NCBI RefSeq assembly: GCF_904846035.1 | Contig: NZ_CAJGYT010000001.1 | Location: forward strand, 1,984,001 to 2,048,000 | Origin: Psychrobacter aestuarii | GTDB lineage: Bacteria > Pseudomonadota > Gammaproteobacteria > Pseudomonadales > Moraxellaceae | DNA length: 64,000 nt | Direction: 5' to 3' | Shown: one piece after another, positions 9,624-18,082 of the stretch | Layout of the letters: the number at the start of each line of letters is the position of its first letter | How positions within the stretch are numbered: position 1 is the stretch's first letter | Position numbers and translations under genes: made by a program | The notes under the pieces: model-generated | The model's database searches: none | Seen by the model: the letters and a program-made list of their open reading frames with translations, nothing else | Told to the model about the DNA's origin: nothing

Positions 9624-10064
9624 TTACTCAATAGGCTTATAGTTCAGCACTATGTTTTTACATTCAAACACCATAGCCGTGCCGCCCAATAAGAACAATG
9701 AGTGTACGACATCACTATCAGGAGTAACGTCTACTTCATGCGCCATGATGGTGATTGGTAATATCCAGCAATCAATATTAAAATTTATAATCTCAGAATA
9801 GATGAGTTCTATTAATGCTTTGCCTTGTCTTTGCTCAATCGTCAACGATATTTTTTCATTTTCCAAATCACAATAAATCGTCTTGATAACACCCTTATTA
9901 AGCGTTTTTTCTCGATTATCTATGCCGTTTAAATCACTTGATAAGATGGCGCTCAAATCCTCTCTACGTTTAAGTAGCTCGGGCACGACTTCATCGTAGT
10001 AGTGCGAAAAATTCCAACTACGGACGCCGCAAGACTCCTTAACGTGTTTGATGTATTTCATCAT
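9624..10064 (-). CDS. Hypothetical protein, 146 residues
   Basis: Not recognised. The ORF is preceded by GCGAGGACA, so either of the two adjacent ATGs is plausible. Soluble alpha/beta-looking protein with no signal peptide or membrane segment; a basic N-terminus (MMKYIKHVKESCGVRSWNFSHYYDEVVPELLKR) and a C-terminal half with IMAHEVDVTPDSD and HSLFLLGGTAMVFECKNIVLNY. More AT-rich than the flanking genes, suggesting a later arrival. It resembles neither the T6SS effectors nor the immunity candidates farther on. Confidence 0.6.
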   Translation of the reverse strand: MMKYIKHVKESCGVRSWNFSHYYDEVVPELLKRREDLSAILSSDLNGIDNREKTLNKGVIKTIYCDLENEKISLTIEQRQGKALIELIYSEIINFNIDCWILPITIMAHEVDVTPDSDVVHSLFLLGGTAMVFECKNIVLNYKPIE

Positions 10065-10178
10065 TGTCCTCGCAACTTTTTATTAATTGGCTGAGCTATA
10101 ATTATTAACGTTCACAATATGAATGATTAAAAAACTGACTGTATCACGCTATTTGCATGCGTTTTGCCATATACCAGA

Positions 10179-10213
10179 CAAAAAAACGCCCATCCAAATT
10201 TTGGACGGGCGCA
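10179..10213 (-). terminator. Terminator for the DUF442/SulP minus-strand genes
   Basis: GCGCCCGTCCAAA / TTTGGATGGGCG hairpin on the minus strand followed by a run of seven Ts; it lies just beyond the stop of the first DUF442 gene. Confidence 0.75.
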
Positions 10214-10257
10214 GCTTATCGTGGTATGTGGCAATTATTGACGCGTTCAAAGGCGTA

Positions 10258-10590
10258 TTAGTCGTCTAATAAATCCATCTGTTTTGCCGCTTCATAAATG
10301 CCTGTTGAGCGGTTGCCTGTACGGCAAAAAATTAGCATTGGCTGCTCGGCTTGATTGAAATAATCAGCAAAATCTTCGACATGCTGCTGCGTCAAGCCGT
10401 TACCTGAGAACGAAATCTCTTTATAAGCGATGCCCGCTGCTTCACATGCCGCGGCAATCTCAGCGCTGGTTGGCTGGTCGGGAGACTCGCCATCAGGACG
10501 GTTATTGATGATGGTTTTAAAGCCATTTTCAGCAATCATCGGTACTTGTTCTGGGCTGATTTGACCGGTGATATGGATATTGTGGCTCAT
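10258..10590 (-). CDS. DUF442 (Blh-type phosphatase-like / sulfur-handling) protein A
   Basis: The start at 10590 (110 residues, MSHNIHITGQISPEQ) follows AAGGAGAAACGC. Family signs are FKTIINNRPDGESPDQPTSAEIAAACEAAGIAY and a Cx5R loop CRTGNRS, the PTP/rhodanese-like active site. Family knowledge: DUF442/TIGR01244 domains occur alone or fused to Blh persulfide dioxygenases and are proposed to act in sulfur transfer or as phosphatases. It sits beside a paralogue and within reach of bigR/blh, which supports a reactive-sulfur role. Confidence 0.85.
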   Translation of the reverse strand: MSHNIHITGQISPEQVPMIAENGFKTIINNRPDGESPDQPTSAEIAAACEAAGIAYKEISFSGNGLTQQHVEDFADYFNQAEQPMLIFCRTGNRSTGIYEAAKQMDLLDD

Positions 10591-10676
10591 GCGTTTCTCC
10601 TTATTATGGTATGTGTTCGGTACAGGCGGCATGCGCGCCGCTAAATACTGGCGTTACAGTAGCATGGATAGCCGCG

Positions 10677-11003
10677 TTACAATAGTCCTTGTACGCAGGC
10701 GATTTGATACAGTTTTTTGGCGCGTGCGCCTGTGGCACAGCACATAAATATCGGCTTGGGCGCGACTTTGTAATAGTCGGCGAACTGCTGCACTGCCTCT
10801 TTGCTGATGCTTTGATAGCGTACAGGCAAGTGATAATAGCTCAGTCCTGCCTCTTTAGCCGCATCGGCAATTTGCGCACTGCTCGGCTGCTCAGGCGCCT
10901 CATCATCAGGGCGCACATTCATAATGCTTTGGTACCCAAGCGCTTTTAGTGGCGCACATTGACTGGGGTAAATCTGTCGGTAGAGGGTGATATCGTCACT
11001 CAT
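10677..11003 (-). CDS. DUF442 phosphatase-like protein B (paralogue)
   Basis: The 108-residue product aligns along its length with the adjacent DUF442 protein (YQSIMNVRPDDEAPEQPSSAQIADAAKEAGLSYYHLPV versus FKTIINNRPDGESPDQPTSAEIAAACEAAGIAYKEISF). The catalytic loop is CCATGARAKK, so the Cx5R spacing is kept but the loop sequence differs from CRTGNRS, suggesting a different substrate. The tandem arrangement implies an old duplication. It lies between the other DUF442 gene and the SulP gene on the same strand. Confidence 0.82.
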   Translation of the reverse strand: MSDDITLYRQIYPSQCAPLKALGYQSIMNVRPDDEAPEQPSSAQIADAAKEAGLSYYHLPVRYQSISKEAVQQFADYYKVAPKPIFMCCATGARAKKLYQIACVQGLL

Positions 11004-11097
11004 AACGCTTCATCGTATTATTGCTATAAAGCAATATAATAACAGAATAAGGGCTGCGAGAATATTGCCCTAAAGGAATATAGTAAAACTTTAACTA

Positions 11098-12816
11098 TCA
11101 CGTCTCTTTATGCTCGGTACTCAGCGCATGCACGGCATCGACCGTGCTCAGATAGACGTACCCTGACAGCTCGGTAATGATGGGCGTATTGCCGATGACA
11201 TCCATCACAGGACCTTTAATAAAACTAAAGTGCAAGCGCTTGTCTTGCGCCATCAGCTCTTGGTTGAGTTTGATAAGCATCTCTTGCGCGGTCAAATCAA
11301 TATGGTTGACCGCCGCCATAATCAGCACGATTTCGGTCGCCTTGGGATAGGCGCGCATGGCATCGACAATGTGCCGATGCACCGATTCGCTATTGCCAAA
11401 AAACAAGCTCTCATCGACGCGCAATAGAATCATGTGCTCAAAGGTGCGCACGCTGTGGCGATGGATATTACGAAAATGTCCCGTGTCTGGCAGCTCACCG
11501 ACGATAGCGACATGCGGGTGACTCGATTGCCAAATCAGGCTGGCAAAGGACACCATCAGCCCGATGACAAGCCCTGTATTTAGCCCAAAGGCTAATACGC
11601 CAATAAACGCCGCCAAAAAGCTCGCCGCATCCAAGCGGTCGCGCTGCCATGCTGAACGCAGCGTCGCCACATCAATCAGACCAATAATCGACGCCATAAT
11701 GGTCGCGCCAAGCAGCGCATAGGGCAGGGGCGCAAGCAATTGCCCAAAAGCAATCAGCGCGCCAATCATTACCAGCACCGTGACAAAGCTGGCAAGCGGG
11801 GTTCTTGCGCCCGAATCGACATTGATTGCGGTACGCGAAAAGCCGCCCGCAACCGCAAAGCTTTGGAACACGCCGCCTGCGATGTTTGCCAGTCCCAAGC
11901 CTGTCAGCTCACGGTTGGCATCAAACGGCTCGTTACGCAAGCGCGCATACGTGCTGGCGACCGAGCTGCTGGACACAAAGACAATCAGCGCCATCAGTCC
12001 TGCGCTCGGCAGCAGCACTAACACATCATGAAAATCAGGGAAATAAGGCACGGTAAAGGCAGGCAAGCCCTCAGGTATCACGCCAATGACCGACACCCCC
12101 TTTTGTGACCAGCCCAATACCATGCTGAGCGCGGTGGCAATGATTAACAAGACCAGCGGAAACAAGCGCTCCGCCCATTTTGCCGCCGATGCTGACAATA
12201 GTGGACGCCACACCCAATGCGATGCATAGCGGTTGATGACTAATAAAAGAAAAGACAGCCCACCGATAATCAGCGTCAGCAAATGCCAGTCGGTGAGATG
12301 CTGCTGCATTGTGGTCAAATAGCCAATCAAGTTATCGCCTGAGATGGGAATGTGCGTCACATACTTAATCTGACTGACAAAGATTAAGACCGCCGCCCCA
12401 CTGACAAAGCCTGCCGACACCCCGCGACTGATAAACTGCATAATCCAGCCCAACCGCAAGCGCCCTGCGATAAATAGCAGCGTACCGACCATCGCCGCGA
12501 GCAAACTTGCCATTAACGCATATTGCGCGCTGCCGTCATCGGCAAAGCTGTGTAGGCTGCTCGCGGTCATAATCGCGGTAATTGCCACAGGTCCGACCGC
12601 CTGCACATTGCTTGAGCCGAGCCACGCATACACCAGCACAGGGACAATCGCCGCGTACAACCCATAGACAGGCGGTAGCCCTGCGAGCACCGCATAGCCA
12701 AGACTCTGCGGAATGACCAAGATACCGACCACGATACCCGCCACCACGTCGGTCGGTAAGGATTTGAGCGTATAGTGGCGTATCCATGTGGGTAGCCAAT
12801 CCAGCGCTGTGCGCAT
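11098..12816 (-). CDS. SulP family anion transporter with STAS domain
   Basis: The 572-residue product has the SulP N-terminal pattern (DVVAGIVVGILVIPQSLGYAVLAGLPPVYGLYAAIVPVLVYAWLGSS), about 11-12 membrane helices, and a cytoplasmic C-terminal STAS domain from about residue 440 (RTFEHMILLRVDESLFFGNSESV, VLIMAAVNHIDLTAQEML). It probably carries sulfate, sulfite or a related anion; position next to bigR and the DUF442 genes fits sulfite/thiosulfate export or sulfate uptake. Ribosome site AAGGTG upstream. The exact substrate is not determined. Confidence 0.9.
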   Translation of the reverse strand: MRTALDWLPTWIRHYTLKSLPTDVVAGIVVGILVIPQSLGYAVLAGLPPVYGLYAAIVPVLVYAWLGSSNVQAVGPVAITAIMTASSLHSFADDGSAQYALMASLLAAMVGTLLFIAGRLRLGWIMQFISRGVSAGFVSGAAVLIFVSQIKYVTHIPISGDNLIGYLTTMQQHLTDWHLLTLIIGGLSFLLLVINRYASHWVWRPLLSASAAKWAERLFPLVLLIIATALSMVLGWSQKGVSVIGVIPEGLPAFTVPYFPDFHDVLVLLPSAGLMALIVFVSSSSVASTYARLRNEPFDANRELTGLGLANIAGGVFQSFAVAGGFSRTAINVDSGARTPLASFVTVLVMIGALIAFGQLLAPLPYALLGATIMASIIGLIDVATLRSAWQRDRLDAASFLAAFIGVLAFGLNTGLVIGLMVSFASLIWQSSHPHVAIVGELPDTGHFRNIHRHSVRTFEHMILLRVDESLFFGNSESVHRHIVDAMRAYPKATEIVLIMAAVNHIDLTAQEMLIKLNQELMAQDKRLHFSFIKGPVMDVIGNTPIITELSGYVYLSTVDAVHALSTEHKET

Positions 12817-12890
12817 GCCGAGTTCACCTTGTTGTGCGTTGATGGTCGCTCATTCGTACGAATGCGTTATGCCGTGGGTTAAAAAAAGGC

Positions 12891-13301
12891 TTACGAAGCG
12901 GGTGTTTTGGCACAAAAGCGCTCGTACAACAGCGCCAAGATCGCCATCGCATCGTCGCTTGCGATACGGTAATAAATCTGCTTGCCTGCGCGGCGGGTGC
13001 TGACCAGCTTGTCTTTACGCAAAATGCCCAGCTGCTGTGACAGACTCGGCTGACCAATGCCGACCTGTGCCTCAAGCTCACTTACGCAGTACTCGCCCTG
13101 CGTCAGCTGACACAGCAGCAATAAGCGGTCAGGGTGGGACAAGGACTTGAGCAGCTGGCTGGCTTGTTTGGATGCCGACTGCATATGCGTGGTCAAGGCT
13201 TCGGCATCGACTTGACTGGCGAATGGCGCGGTCATCTCTACGGTGGTGTTGGCATCTTCAGACGATGCCGTATGGGGCGGGGTTGGCGTCTTTGTGGTCA
13301 T
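12891..13301 (-). CDS. bigR: ArsR-family repressor, BigR/SqrR type
   Basis: The ATG at 13301 (136 residues) is preferred over a TTG four codons upstream because GGATG precedes it. A long acidic N-terminal tail (~45 residues) leads into a winged helix domain: LLKSLSHPDRLLLLCQLTQGEYCVSELEAQVGIGQPSLSQQLGILR. One Cys sits in GEYCVSELE and another near the C-terminus in LYERFC, the two-cysteine pattern of persulfide/H2S-sensing BigR/SqrR proteins. It is divergent from blh, with a long palindrome between, and likely represses its own gene and blh. Symbol by inference from family and context. Confidence 0.82.
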   Translation of the reverse strand: MTTKTPTPPHTASSEDANTTVEMTAPFASQVDAEALTTHMQSASKQASQLLKSLSHPDRLLLLCQLTQGEYCVSELEAQVGIGQPSLSQQLGILRKDKLVSTRRAGKQIYYRIASDDAMAILALLYERFCAKTPAS

Positions 13302-13402
13302 AAGCGCATCCAAAAAATAACGAATAAAGCATCAACAATAAGGCAGCGACAAGCGCACGCTGCCAAATGATACGCCCATTATTATCAGGCATCTACACAG
13401 TG

Positions 13403-13441
13403 ATATCAAGTTATATTTATTTACATTATATAAATTGATAT
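13403..13441. promoter_or_regulatory. 39-bp palindrome, candidate BigR operator
   Basis: Two 14-bp arms, ATATCAAGTTATAT (13403-13416) and ATATAAATTGATAT (13428-13441), are inverted repeats matching at 13 of 14 positions around an 11-nt spacer. It lies between divergent bigR and blh, where an ArsR-type dimer would bind and overlap promoters. The extreme AT content and symmetry stand out from the surrounding sequence. Confidence 0.65.
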
Positions 13442-13534
13442 AATGAAAACAGATTGCTAAGGTAGAGCCATACACCAGCGCTGCCAATCAACGCGAATTT
13501 TATGCCACGGTCTTACTCATAAAGGGCGACTATT

Positions 13535-14416
13535 ATGCAAGTACATTCATTTTTACACGCAGACACCGAGACTTACACGCACGTACTCGCGGATGTCGAA
13601 GCGGGGCAGTGCGCCATTATTGACCCTGTGCTCGATTTCGATGCCAAATCGGGGCACACCAGCACGCAGTCTTTGGATGAAGTGATTGATTTTGTCAAAG
13701 AGCAAAACTGGACGCTCACCTATATCATCGAGACGCACGCGCACGCTGACCACGTCTCAGGCGCGATGGCGGTGAAAGACGCGCTGGGCGGCAAGCTGGT
13801 GATTGGCAAATACATCAGCGACGTACAAAAGATATTCAAAGAGATTTATAACTTTGACAGCAGTTTTCGCACCGACGCCAGCCAGTTTGATATTTTGACC
13901 GATGAGGGCAGTACCTTGATGCTCGGTGATATTAAGATTACTGCCATGCACGTGCCAGGGCATACCCCTGCGGACATGGCGTATGTGGCGACCGATAGCG
14001 ATAAGCACGCCGTTTTCGTCGGTGACACCTTGTTCGCGCCTGATGTGGGCACAGCGCGCTGTGACTTCCCAGGCGGTGACGCCGCGACCTTGTACCGCTC
14101 GATTCACAAGCTCTTGGCACTCAACGAAGACACCATCATGTACCTGTGCCACGACTATCCTGCCCAAGGGCGCAAGCACTGCCCAACCACCACCGTGCGC
14201 GCACAAAAACAAGGCAACATCCACGTCAAAGACGGCATCAGCGAAGCGGAGTTTGTACAGATGCGCGAGCGCCGTGACGCCACCTTAGCAATGCCGCGCT
14301 TGATTATCCCGTCGGTGCAAATCAACATTGACGCAGGGGCGTTACCTGAGCCAGAAGACAATGGCGTGCGCTACCTAAAAGTACCGCTCAATGTCTTGGG
14401 CGTGAGCGTCCACTAA
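13535..14416 (+). CDS. blh: Metallo-beta-lactamase-fold hydrolase, Blh / persulfide dioxygenase-like
   Basis: The 293-residue product has the metal motif THAHADH (HxHxDH) near residue 70, later ligands in HVPGHTPADMAYV and VGDTLFAPDVGTARCDFPGG, and LCHDYPAQGR, all characteristic of the ETHE1/Blh/CstB branch. Family knowledge: these non-haem iron enzymes oxidise glutathione persulfide to sulfite. Divergent from bigR across the palindrome and followed by trxC. It lacks a fused DUF442 or rhodanese domain; two stand-alone DUF442 genes lie nearby instead. Confidence 0.88.
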   Translation: MQVHSFLHADTETYTHVLADVEAGQCAIIDPVLDFDAKSGHTSTQSLDEVIDFVKEQNWTLTYIIETHAHADHVSGAMAVKDALGGKLVIGKYISDVQKIFKEIYNFDSSFRTDASQFDILTDEGSTLMLGDIKITAMHVPGHTPADMAYVATDSDKHAVFVGDTLFAPDVGTARCDFPGGDAATLYRSIHKLLALNEDTIMYLCHDYPAQGRKHCPTTTVRAQKQGNIHVKDGISEAEFVQMRERRDATLAMPRLIIPSVQINIDAGALPEPEDNGVRYLKVPLNVLGVSVH

Positions 14417-14506
14417 GGCGGTTTTTTGTTATAAATACCGCGTTTACCAAATCCGCACTGACCAAAATCGCCAAGCTGGGTCATGCTAAGACAAAGGGCA
14501 CCACGC

Positions 14507-14541
14507 ATAAAAAAAGCCTGTCTGATAAGCAGCAGGCTTGG
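14507..14541 (-). terminator. Terminator-like hairpin pointing leftward between blh and trxC
   Basis: AAGCCTG / CAGGCTT stem whose T run lies only on the minus strand (A run at 14508-14514). No minus-strand gene ends here except by read-through from the lipoprotein gene past trxC. It may stop antisense transcription from the convergent gene at 15040. Confidence 0.5.
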
Positions 14542-14582
14542 TCTATAAATACCAATAAATCATCGTAAAAAGGAAATCGACT

Positions 14583-15020
14583 ATGAGTGCACCGTCTCAG
14601 CATATCGTCTGTACCCACTGTAATGCCACCAACCGTCTGCCCATCGAGCGCCTGCAAGACGCGCCAAAATGTGGCAAATGCGGACAAGGGCTACTGACGG
14701 GGGAGGTGCAGGACTTAACGGATACCAATGTCGCCAAAGTCACGCAAAAAAATGACGTGCTGACCGTGGTCGATTTTTGGGCGAGCTGGTGTCAGCCGTG
14801 TTTAATGATGGCGCCGCAATTTAAAGAAGCGGCAAATCAAATGCCAAACGTGGTGTTTGCCAAGCTACAAACCGACCGCTACGAGCAAGCCGCCGCCCCA
14901 TTCAATATCCGTAGCTTACCGACGATGGTCGCCTTTAAAAGCGGGCAAGTTATCGCACGCCAGTCAGGCGCACTGTCCACCGCGCAAATCATGCAGTGGG
15001 TGCGCTCGTTACCTGCATAA
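14583..15020 (+). CDS. trxC: Thioredoxin 2
   Basis: The 145-residue product has an N-terminal zinc ribbon with two CxxC pairs (CTHC...CGKC, residues ~12-36), then a thioredoxin domain whose active site is WC(70)QPC(73) rather than the common WCGPC. Length and zinc ribbon match TrxC. It reduces disulfides or persulfides in the cytoplasm and fits the blh neighbourhood. Ribosome site AAAGGAAA. It converges with the lipoprotein gene, 19 bp apart. Confidence 0.9.
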   Translation: MSAPSQHIVCTHCNATNRLPIERLQDAPKCGKCGQGLLTGEVQDLTDTNVAKVTQKNDVLTVVDFWASWCQPCLMMAPQFKEAANQMPNVVFAKLQTDRYEQAAAPFNIRSLPTMVAFKSGQVIARQSGALSTAQIMQWVRSLPA

Positions 15021-15039
15021 CCTGAATGGCTGGCAGATT

Positions 15040-15438
15040 TTATTCACCGTACAGTTTTAGATTGCTGGCGAAGTTACAACCCTTCGCGCGTGCCGATTGA
15101 ATCAGTGCATCACGCTCACCATAGAGGCGGGCAAGTTTGGCATCACGCGCGCGGGTGTTGTTGCTTTGACCGACACCAAGGCTGATGTTGGGCGAGATGC
15201 CCCAACGCCCTGCCGAAATACCCACGCCCACACCTGATGCCGCAAGGGTGCTGTGCTCACGGCGCGCGCCATCAATATAGCGCTCCACGCGGGTGTATTC
15301 GTTGGCGAGTGTCTGACAGTCGTACGGTTGATACTGCGCAGGGGAGACGTATTGCGGCGCGATGTGACCTGTCGAGGCGCACCCTGTCAGACCCACGCCG
15401 CCGAGCAGCAGCACACCAGTGGCTAACCATGCTTTCAT
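15040..15438 (-). CDS. Small lipoprotein of unknown function
   Basis: The start at 15438 (132 residues) follows AAAGGAGGCAAT. Lipoprotein signal MKAWLATGVLLLGGVGLTGCAS with lipobox LTGC. After it comes YDCQTLANEYTRVERYIDGARREHSTLAASGVGVGIS, then a glycine-rich stretch and RLYGERDALIQSARAKGCNF. The arrangement resembles small metallophore-like or glycine-zipper outer-membrane lipoproteins, but no family can be named with confidence. Confidence 0.75.
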   Translation of the reverse strand: MKAWLATGVLLLGGVGLTGCASTGHIAPQYVSPAQYQPYDCQTLANEYTRVERYIDGARREHSTLAASGVGVGISAGRWGISPNISLGVGQSNNTRARDAKLARLYGERDALIQSARAKGCNFASNLKLYGE

Positions 15439-15594
15439 ATTGCCTCCTTTGCTTTGTATCATTGATGGCGTTTTTCATTTAAACAGACCATCAGCATAGC
15501 AAAGATGGCACGCGCCTTCTGTGATTTTGCTGTAGCCTGTTTGCTCGCTTTATTTTTAACGAAGCATTGTAAATAGCACCGTTTCAACGCTGTT

Positions 15595-15954
15595 TTAAAA
15601 AAAGTTATCAGGCTTAATAAAGGCGAGCATCACGATGCCGATATACGCCACGCCCGCGATAAAGACGCCTGCTTTGGTTTGCGCGGCGGTCGCTTGCGGG
15701 TTAAAGGCTTTGATACTCGCACTGATGGCAGCGACCAGCAAGACAATCTTTGCCATCACCCATTGCACGGGCGCACCCACGCTCATCAGTTGCATCAGCA
15801 TCCAGCCACCAGAGAGTATCAGTAGCGCATACAAAATATGCGTGCCGATTTTTATCGCTTTTGGCGCACGTTTATTGGCACTGATTGCCAAATAGCTTTG
15901 GTACAAAAACAAGATGATGATCAATACTGCCATCAACATGTGTAAGTGCTTCAT
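15595..15954 (-). CDS. SirB2-like membrane protein
   Basis: The 119-residue product has four predicted membrane segments: MLMAVLIIILFLYQSYLAI, IGTHILYALLILSGGWMLMQL, VQWVMAKIVLLVAAISASIKAF and TKAGVFIAGVAYIGIVMLAFI. Layout and the HMLMAVLIII...H..Y.L.I.SG..L pattern match SirB family inner-membrane proteins, whose biochemical role is unclear. Same strand as bolA and the lipoprotein gene. Confidence 0.72.
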   Translation of the reverse strand: MKHLHMLMAVLIIILFLYQSYLAISANKRAPKAIKIGTHILYALLILSGGWMLMQLMSVGAPVQWVMAKIVLLVAAISASIKAFNPQATAAQTKAGVFIAGVAYIGIVMLAFIKPDNFF

Positions 15955-16003
15955 AACCCTTATCCTAGGTTCGGTGTGTTTTTATTAGCAAATGATAAAA
16001 CGG

Positions 16004-16339
16004 TTATTGCGCTTGGCGTTTGCTCGCGCATAGCGGGCTGTCAGGGCTTTGTCCTTGCCACTCATCAGGCGTGTAGGCATGAATCGCCAGCGCGTGTACC
16101 GAGCCGCCTTGCGCGGTCAATAACGGCGCAACCAACGCATAAATCTGCTGATGGCGCGCAACCAAGCGCTTACCGGCAAACGCATCACTGACGATGGTCA
16201 GCTTAAAATGGCTCTCTTTGCCCTCAAAATAGCCCGAATGATTCATCGACTCATTAATCAGCTCAATATGCTGCGGCGCTAATACCGTCAAAGCGTTAAG
16301 TAAAGCGGCATGGACTGGAGCAGTGGTGGCGTCATACAT
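16004..16339 (-). CDS. bolA: BolA family protein
   Basis: The ATG at 16339 (111 residues) follows GAGGAAGACGCC; the longer frame to 16393 adds unrelated residues. BolA signatures: LAPQHIELINESMNHSGYFEGKESHFKLTIVSDAFAGKRLVARHQQIYALVAPLL, with the invariant His in the RLVxRHQ helix and HALAIHAYTPDEW. BolA proteins partner with monothiol glutaredoxins in Fe-S handling and act on morphology under stress. The last ~12 residues are an extra tail. Confidence 0.9.
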   Translation of the reverse strand: MYDATTAPVHAALLNALTVLAPQHIELINESMNHSGYFEGKESHFKLTIVSDAFAGKRLVARHQQIYALVAPLLTAQGGSVHALAIHAYTPDEWQGQSPDSPLCASKRQAQ

Positions 16340-16477
16340 GGCGTCTTCCTCACAAAAAAATGTCTGCCCGATTATAACAAAGCCGAAGCGCACACACAGA
16401 AAATAATGGTGCCAATGACCCAGAGTCGGTCAAGTGATAAACGCGCGACAACAGCCATGCAGAACGCTCATGCACAA

Positions 16478-16505
16478 AAAAGCGCCTATAAACATAAGCG
16501 CTTTT
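16478..16505 (-). terminator. Terminator after the M48 protease gene
   Basis: AAAAGCGC / GCGCTTTT stem with a 12-nt loop, and a T run on the minus strand, just beyond the stop of the M48 gene at 16564. Confidence 0.7.
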
Positions 16506-16563
16506 ATTATTAAACCTGCTCATCAAGCCAAATACATAGCCCTGTCATCTTAACAAGACCGTA

Positions 16564-17376
16564 TTAGCGAATCGCTTGCTGATACAGTGGACGTACTTTT
16601 GGCATGAGGCTTTGTAGCTGTGCGATACGGCTGTTGCTGTTCGGGTGGGTGCTCAAAAATTGTGGTGGCTCGCCGCTCTCAGCGCGCTGCATTTTTTGCC
16701 ATAGCGTAATGGCGGCTTCAGGGTTGTAGCCTGCGCGTGCCATCAGCTCAAGACCCATCTGGTCAGCTTCACTCTCTTGAGTACGGCTGTGCGGACGACT
16801 GATACCGACATCGCCTGCGATATTGGCAAGCTGCGCTTGGTTTTGTGACAGCCCAAACACGCTGGCAGCCAGACCGATACCCGTTTGTGTCGCATACTGA
16901 CGTGACAGACGCTCGCGCGCATGCTCACGCAGCGCGTGCGCCATCTCATGCCCCATAATCGCGGCAATCTCGTTATCGGTCAGGTTCAAGCGATTGATAA
17001 TGCCTGAATAAAACATCACTTTACCACCAGGCATCACAAAGGCGTTGAGCTGGTTTGATTTGATGGTATGAACTTCCCAGTTCCATTTTGCCGCATCAGG
17101 GCGATAGATGCCCACTTGCGCTACCAAACGATTAGCGATACGCTTTAGGCGGTTTAGCTGTGCGGCATCGGTATCAAGGACACCCTGCGCGCGTGCTTTT
17201 TGAATACTCTCGGCGTAGCTCTGTGCTGACATCTGTAGCACCTGCTCGCTCGATACCAGTAGCAGCTGGTTACGGTCAACGCCGACTGCGCCTGTATTGG
17301 TCGTACTGGTGCAACCCGTCAGTCCCATCGCTGATACGGACGTTGCCAGTAACGCTGTCGTTAGTAACTTTTTCAT
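16564..17376 (-). CDS. M48 family metalloprotease lipoprotein (LoiP/YcaL-like)
   Basis: The start at 17376 (270 residues) is set by GAGGATGATT six bases ahead and by the lipoprotein signal MKKLLTTALLATSVSAMGLTGC. The zinc motif HEMAH is at about residue 143, followed by GGKVMFYSGIINRLNLTDNE (before it) and the third-ligand helix ESEADQMGLELMARAGYNPEA. Domain layout is that of periplasmic M48 proteases such as LoiP and YcaL, which act in envelope quality control. Single gene with its own terminator. Confidence 0.9.
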   Translation of the reverse strand: MKKLLTTALLATSVSAMGLTGCTSTTNTGAVGVDRNQLLLVSSEQVLQMSAQSYAESIQKARAQGVLDTDAAQLNRLKRIANRLVAQVGIYRPDAAKWNWEVHTIKSNQLNAFVMPGGKVMFYSGIINRLNLTDNEIAAIMGHEMAHALREHARERLSRQYATQTGIGLAASVFGLSQNQAQLANIAGDVGISRPHSRTQESEADQMGLELMARAGYNPEAAITLWQKMQRAESGEPPQFLSTHPNSNSRIAQLQSLMPKVRPLYQQAIR

Positions 17377-17678
17377 AATCATCCTCACAATAAATCTATC
17401 AAAACAGACGCAGTGCCGAATAAATAACACCCTGCGCTAATGATAAAAAGTATAAAGAGACAGACGTATAAAAACCAAGAAGTAAACCGTAACATTACTG
17501 CGTGCGATTGTAAGTGTATACCTACTTTCAGCAATATTTTCACCCTTAACTACCTATCTGGTACTTAGCCGCCGCCAATGGGTTTAAAAAGATAAAAAAA
17601 GTGCTGCCAATAATTATATTTTTATCAAATACTTGGCAAAAATCGCCGAAATATTTTAAAAAACTTTGAGAAAAGGTG

Positions 17679-17706
17679 TTGACAGTAAAATTAAATTCTC
17701 TATAAT
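17679..17706 (+). promoter_or_regulatory. Sigma-70 promoter of tRNA-Gly
   Basis: TTGACA (17679-17684), 16-bp spacer, TATAAT (17701-17706), about 87 bp upstream of the tRNA; both hexamers are perfect consensus. Confidence 0.85.
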
Positions 17707-17792
17707 AGCCAACCTATCAAGACGGCACAGACAGTAAGGCAACGGCGCATCGCTTAGCCAAACGTCAAACACCACAGACCGACTTGAACTAT

Positions 17793-17867
17793 GCGGGATT
17801 AGCTCAGTGGTAGAGCACAACCTTGCCAAGGTTGGGGTCGAGAGTTCGAATCTCTTATCCCGCTCCA
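17793..17867 (+). tRNA. tRNA-Gly (anticodon GCC)
   Basis: Acceptor arms GCGGGAT / ATCCCGC, D-loop AGCTCAGTGGTAGAGC, anticodon loop CCTTGCCAAGG with GCC, T-arm with GTTCGAATC and an encoded CCA end. A promoter and terminator flank it, so it appears to be transcribed alone. Confidence 0.97.
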
Positions 17868-17873
17868 AATTCT

Positions 17874-17907
17874 AAAAAAGCCTCACAGTATTTGTGGGGC
17901 TTTTTTT
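17874..17907 (+). terminator. Terminator after tRNA-Gly
   Basis: AAAAAGCCTCACA / TGTGGGGCTTTTT stem with a short loop and a T run. Confidence 0.85.
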
Positions 17908-17964
17908 ATGTCTATTATTTTTTTAATGATTTGCTCTTGCTAGCTATTGAGAGCTAGGTTTAAA

Positions 17965-18030
17965 TTTCGCTTTCGCTTTCGCTTTCGCTTTCGCTTTCGC
18001 TTTCGCTTTCGCTTTCGCTTTCGCTTTCGC
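17965..18030. repeat. Hexanucleotide tandem repeat (TTTCGC x 11)
   Basis: Eleven uninterrupted copies of TTTCGC, 66 bp, then a broken unit (CTTCG). It lies in a non-coding stretch between the tRNA-Gly terminator and the T6SS promoter region. A hexamer would not shift frame even if translated; copy number is expected to vary between isolates. Confidence 0.95.
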
Positions 18031-18082
18031 CTTCGTGAATACAGACGTCATTCTATTTCTAGGTTACATATATAACCTCGCC

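Noticed and set aside
17965-18030. Possible CRISPR array
   Set aside because: Units are 6 bp and contiguous without spacers; it is a microsatellite.
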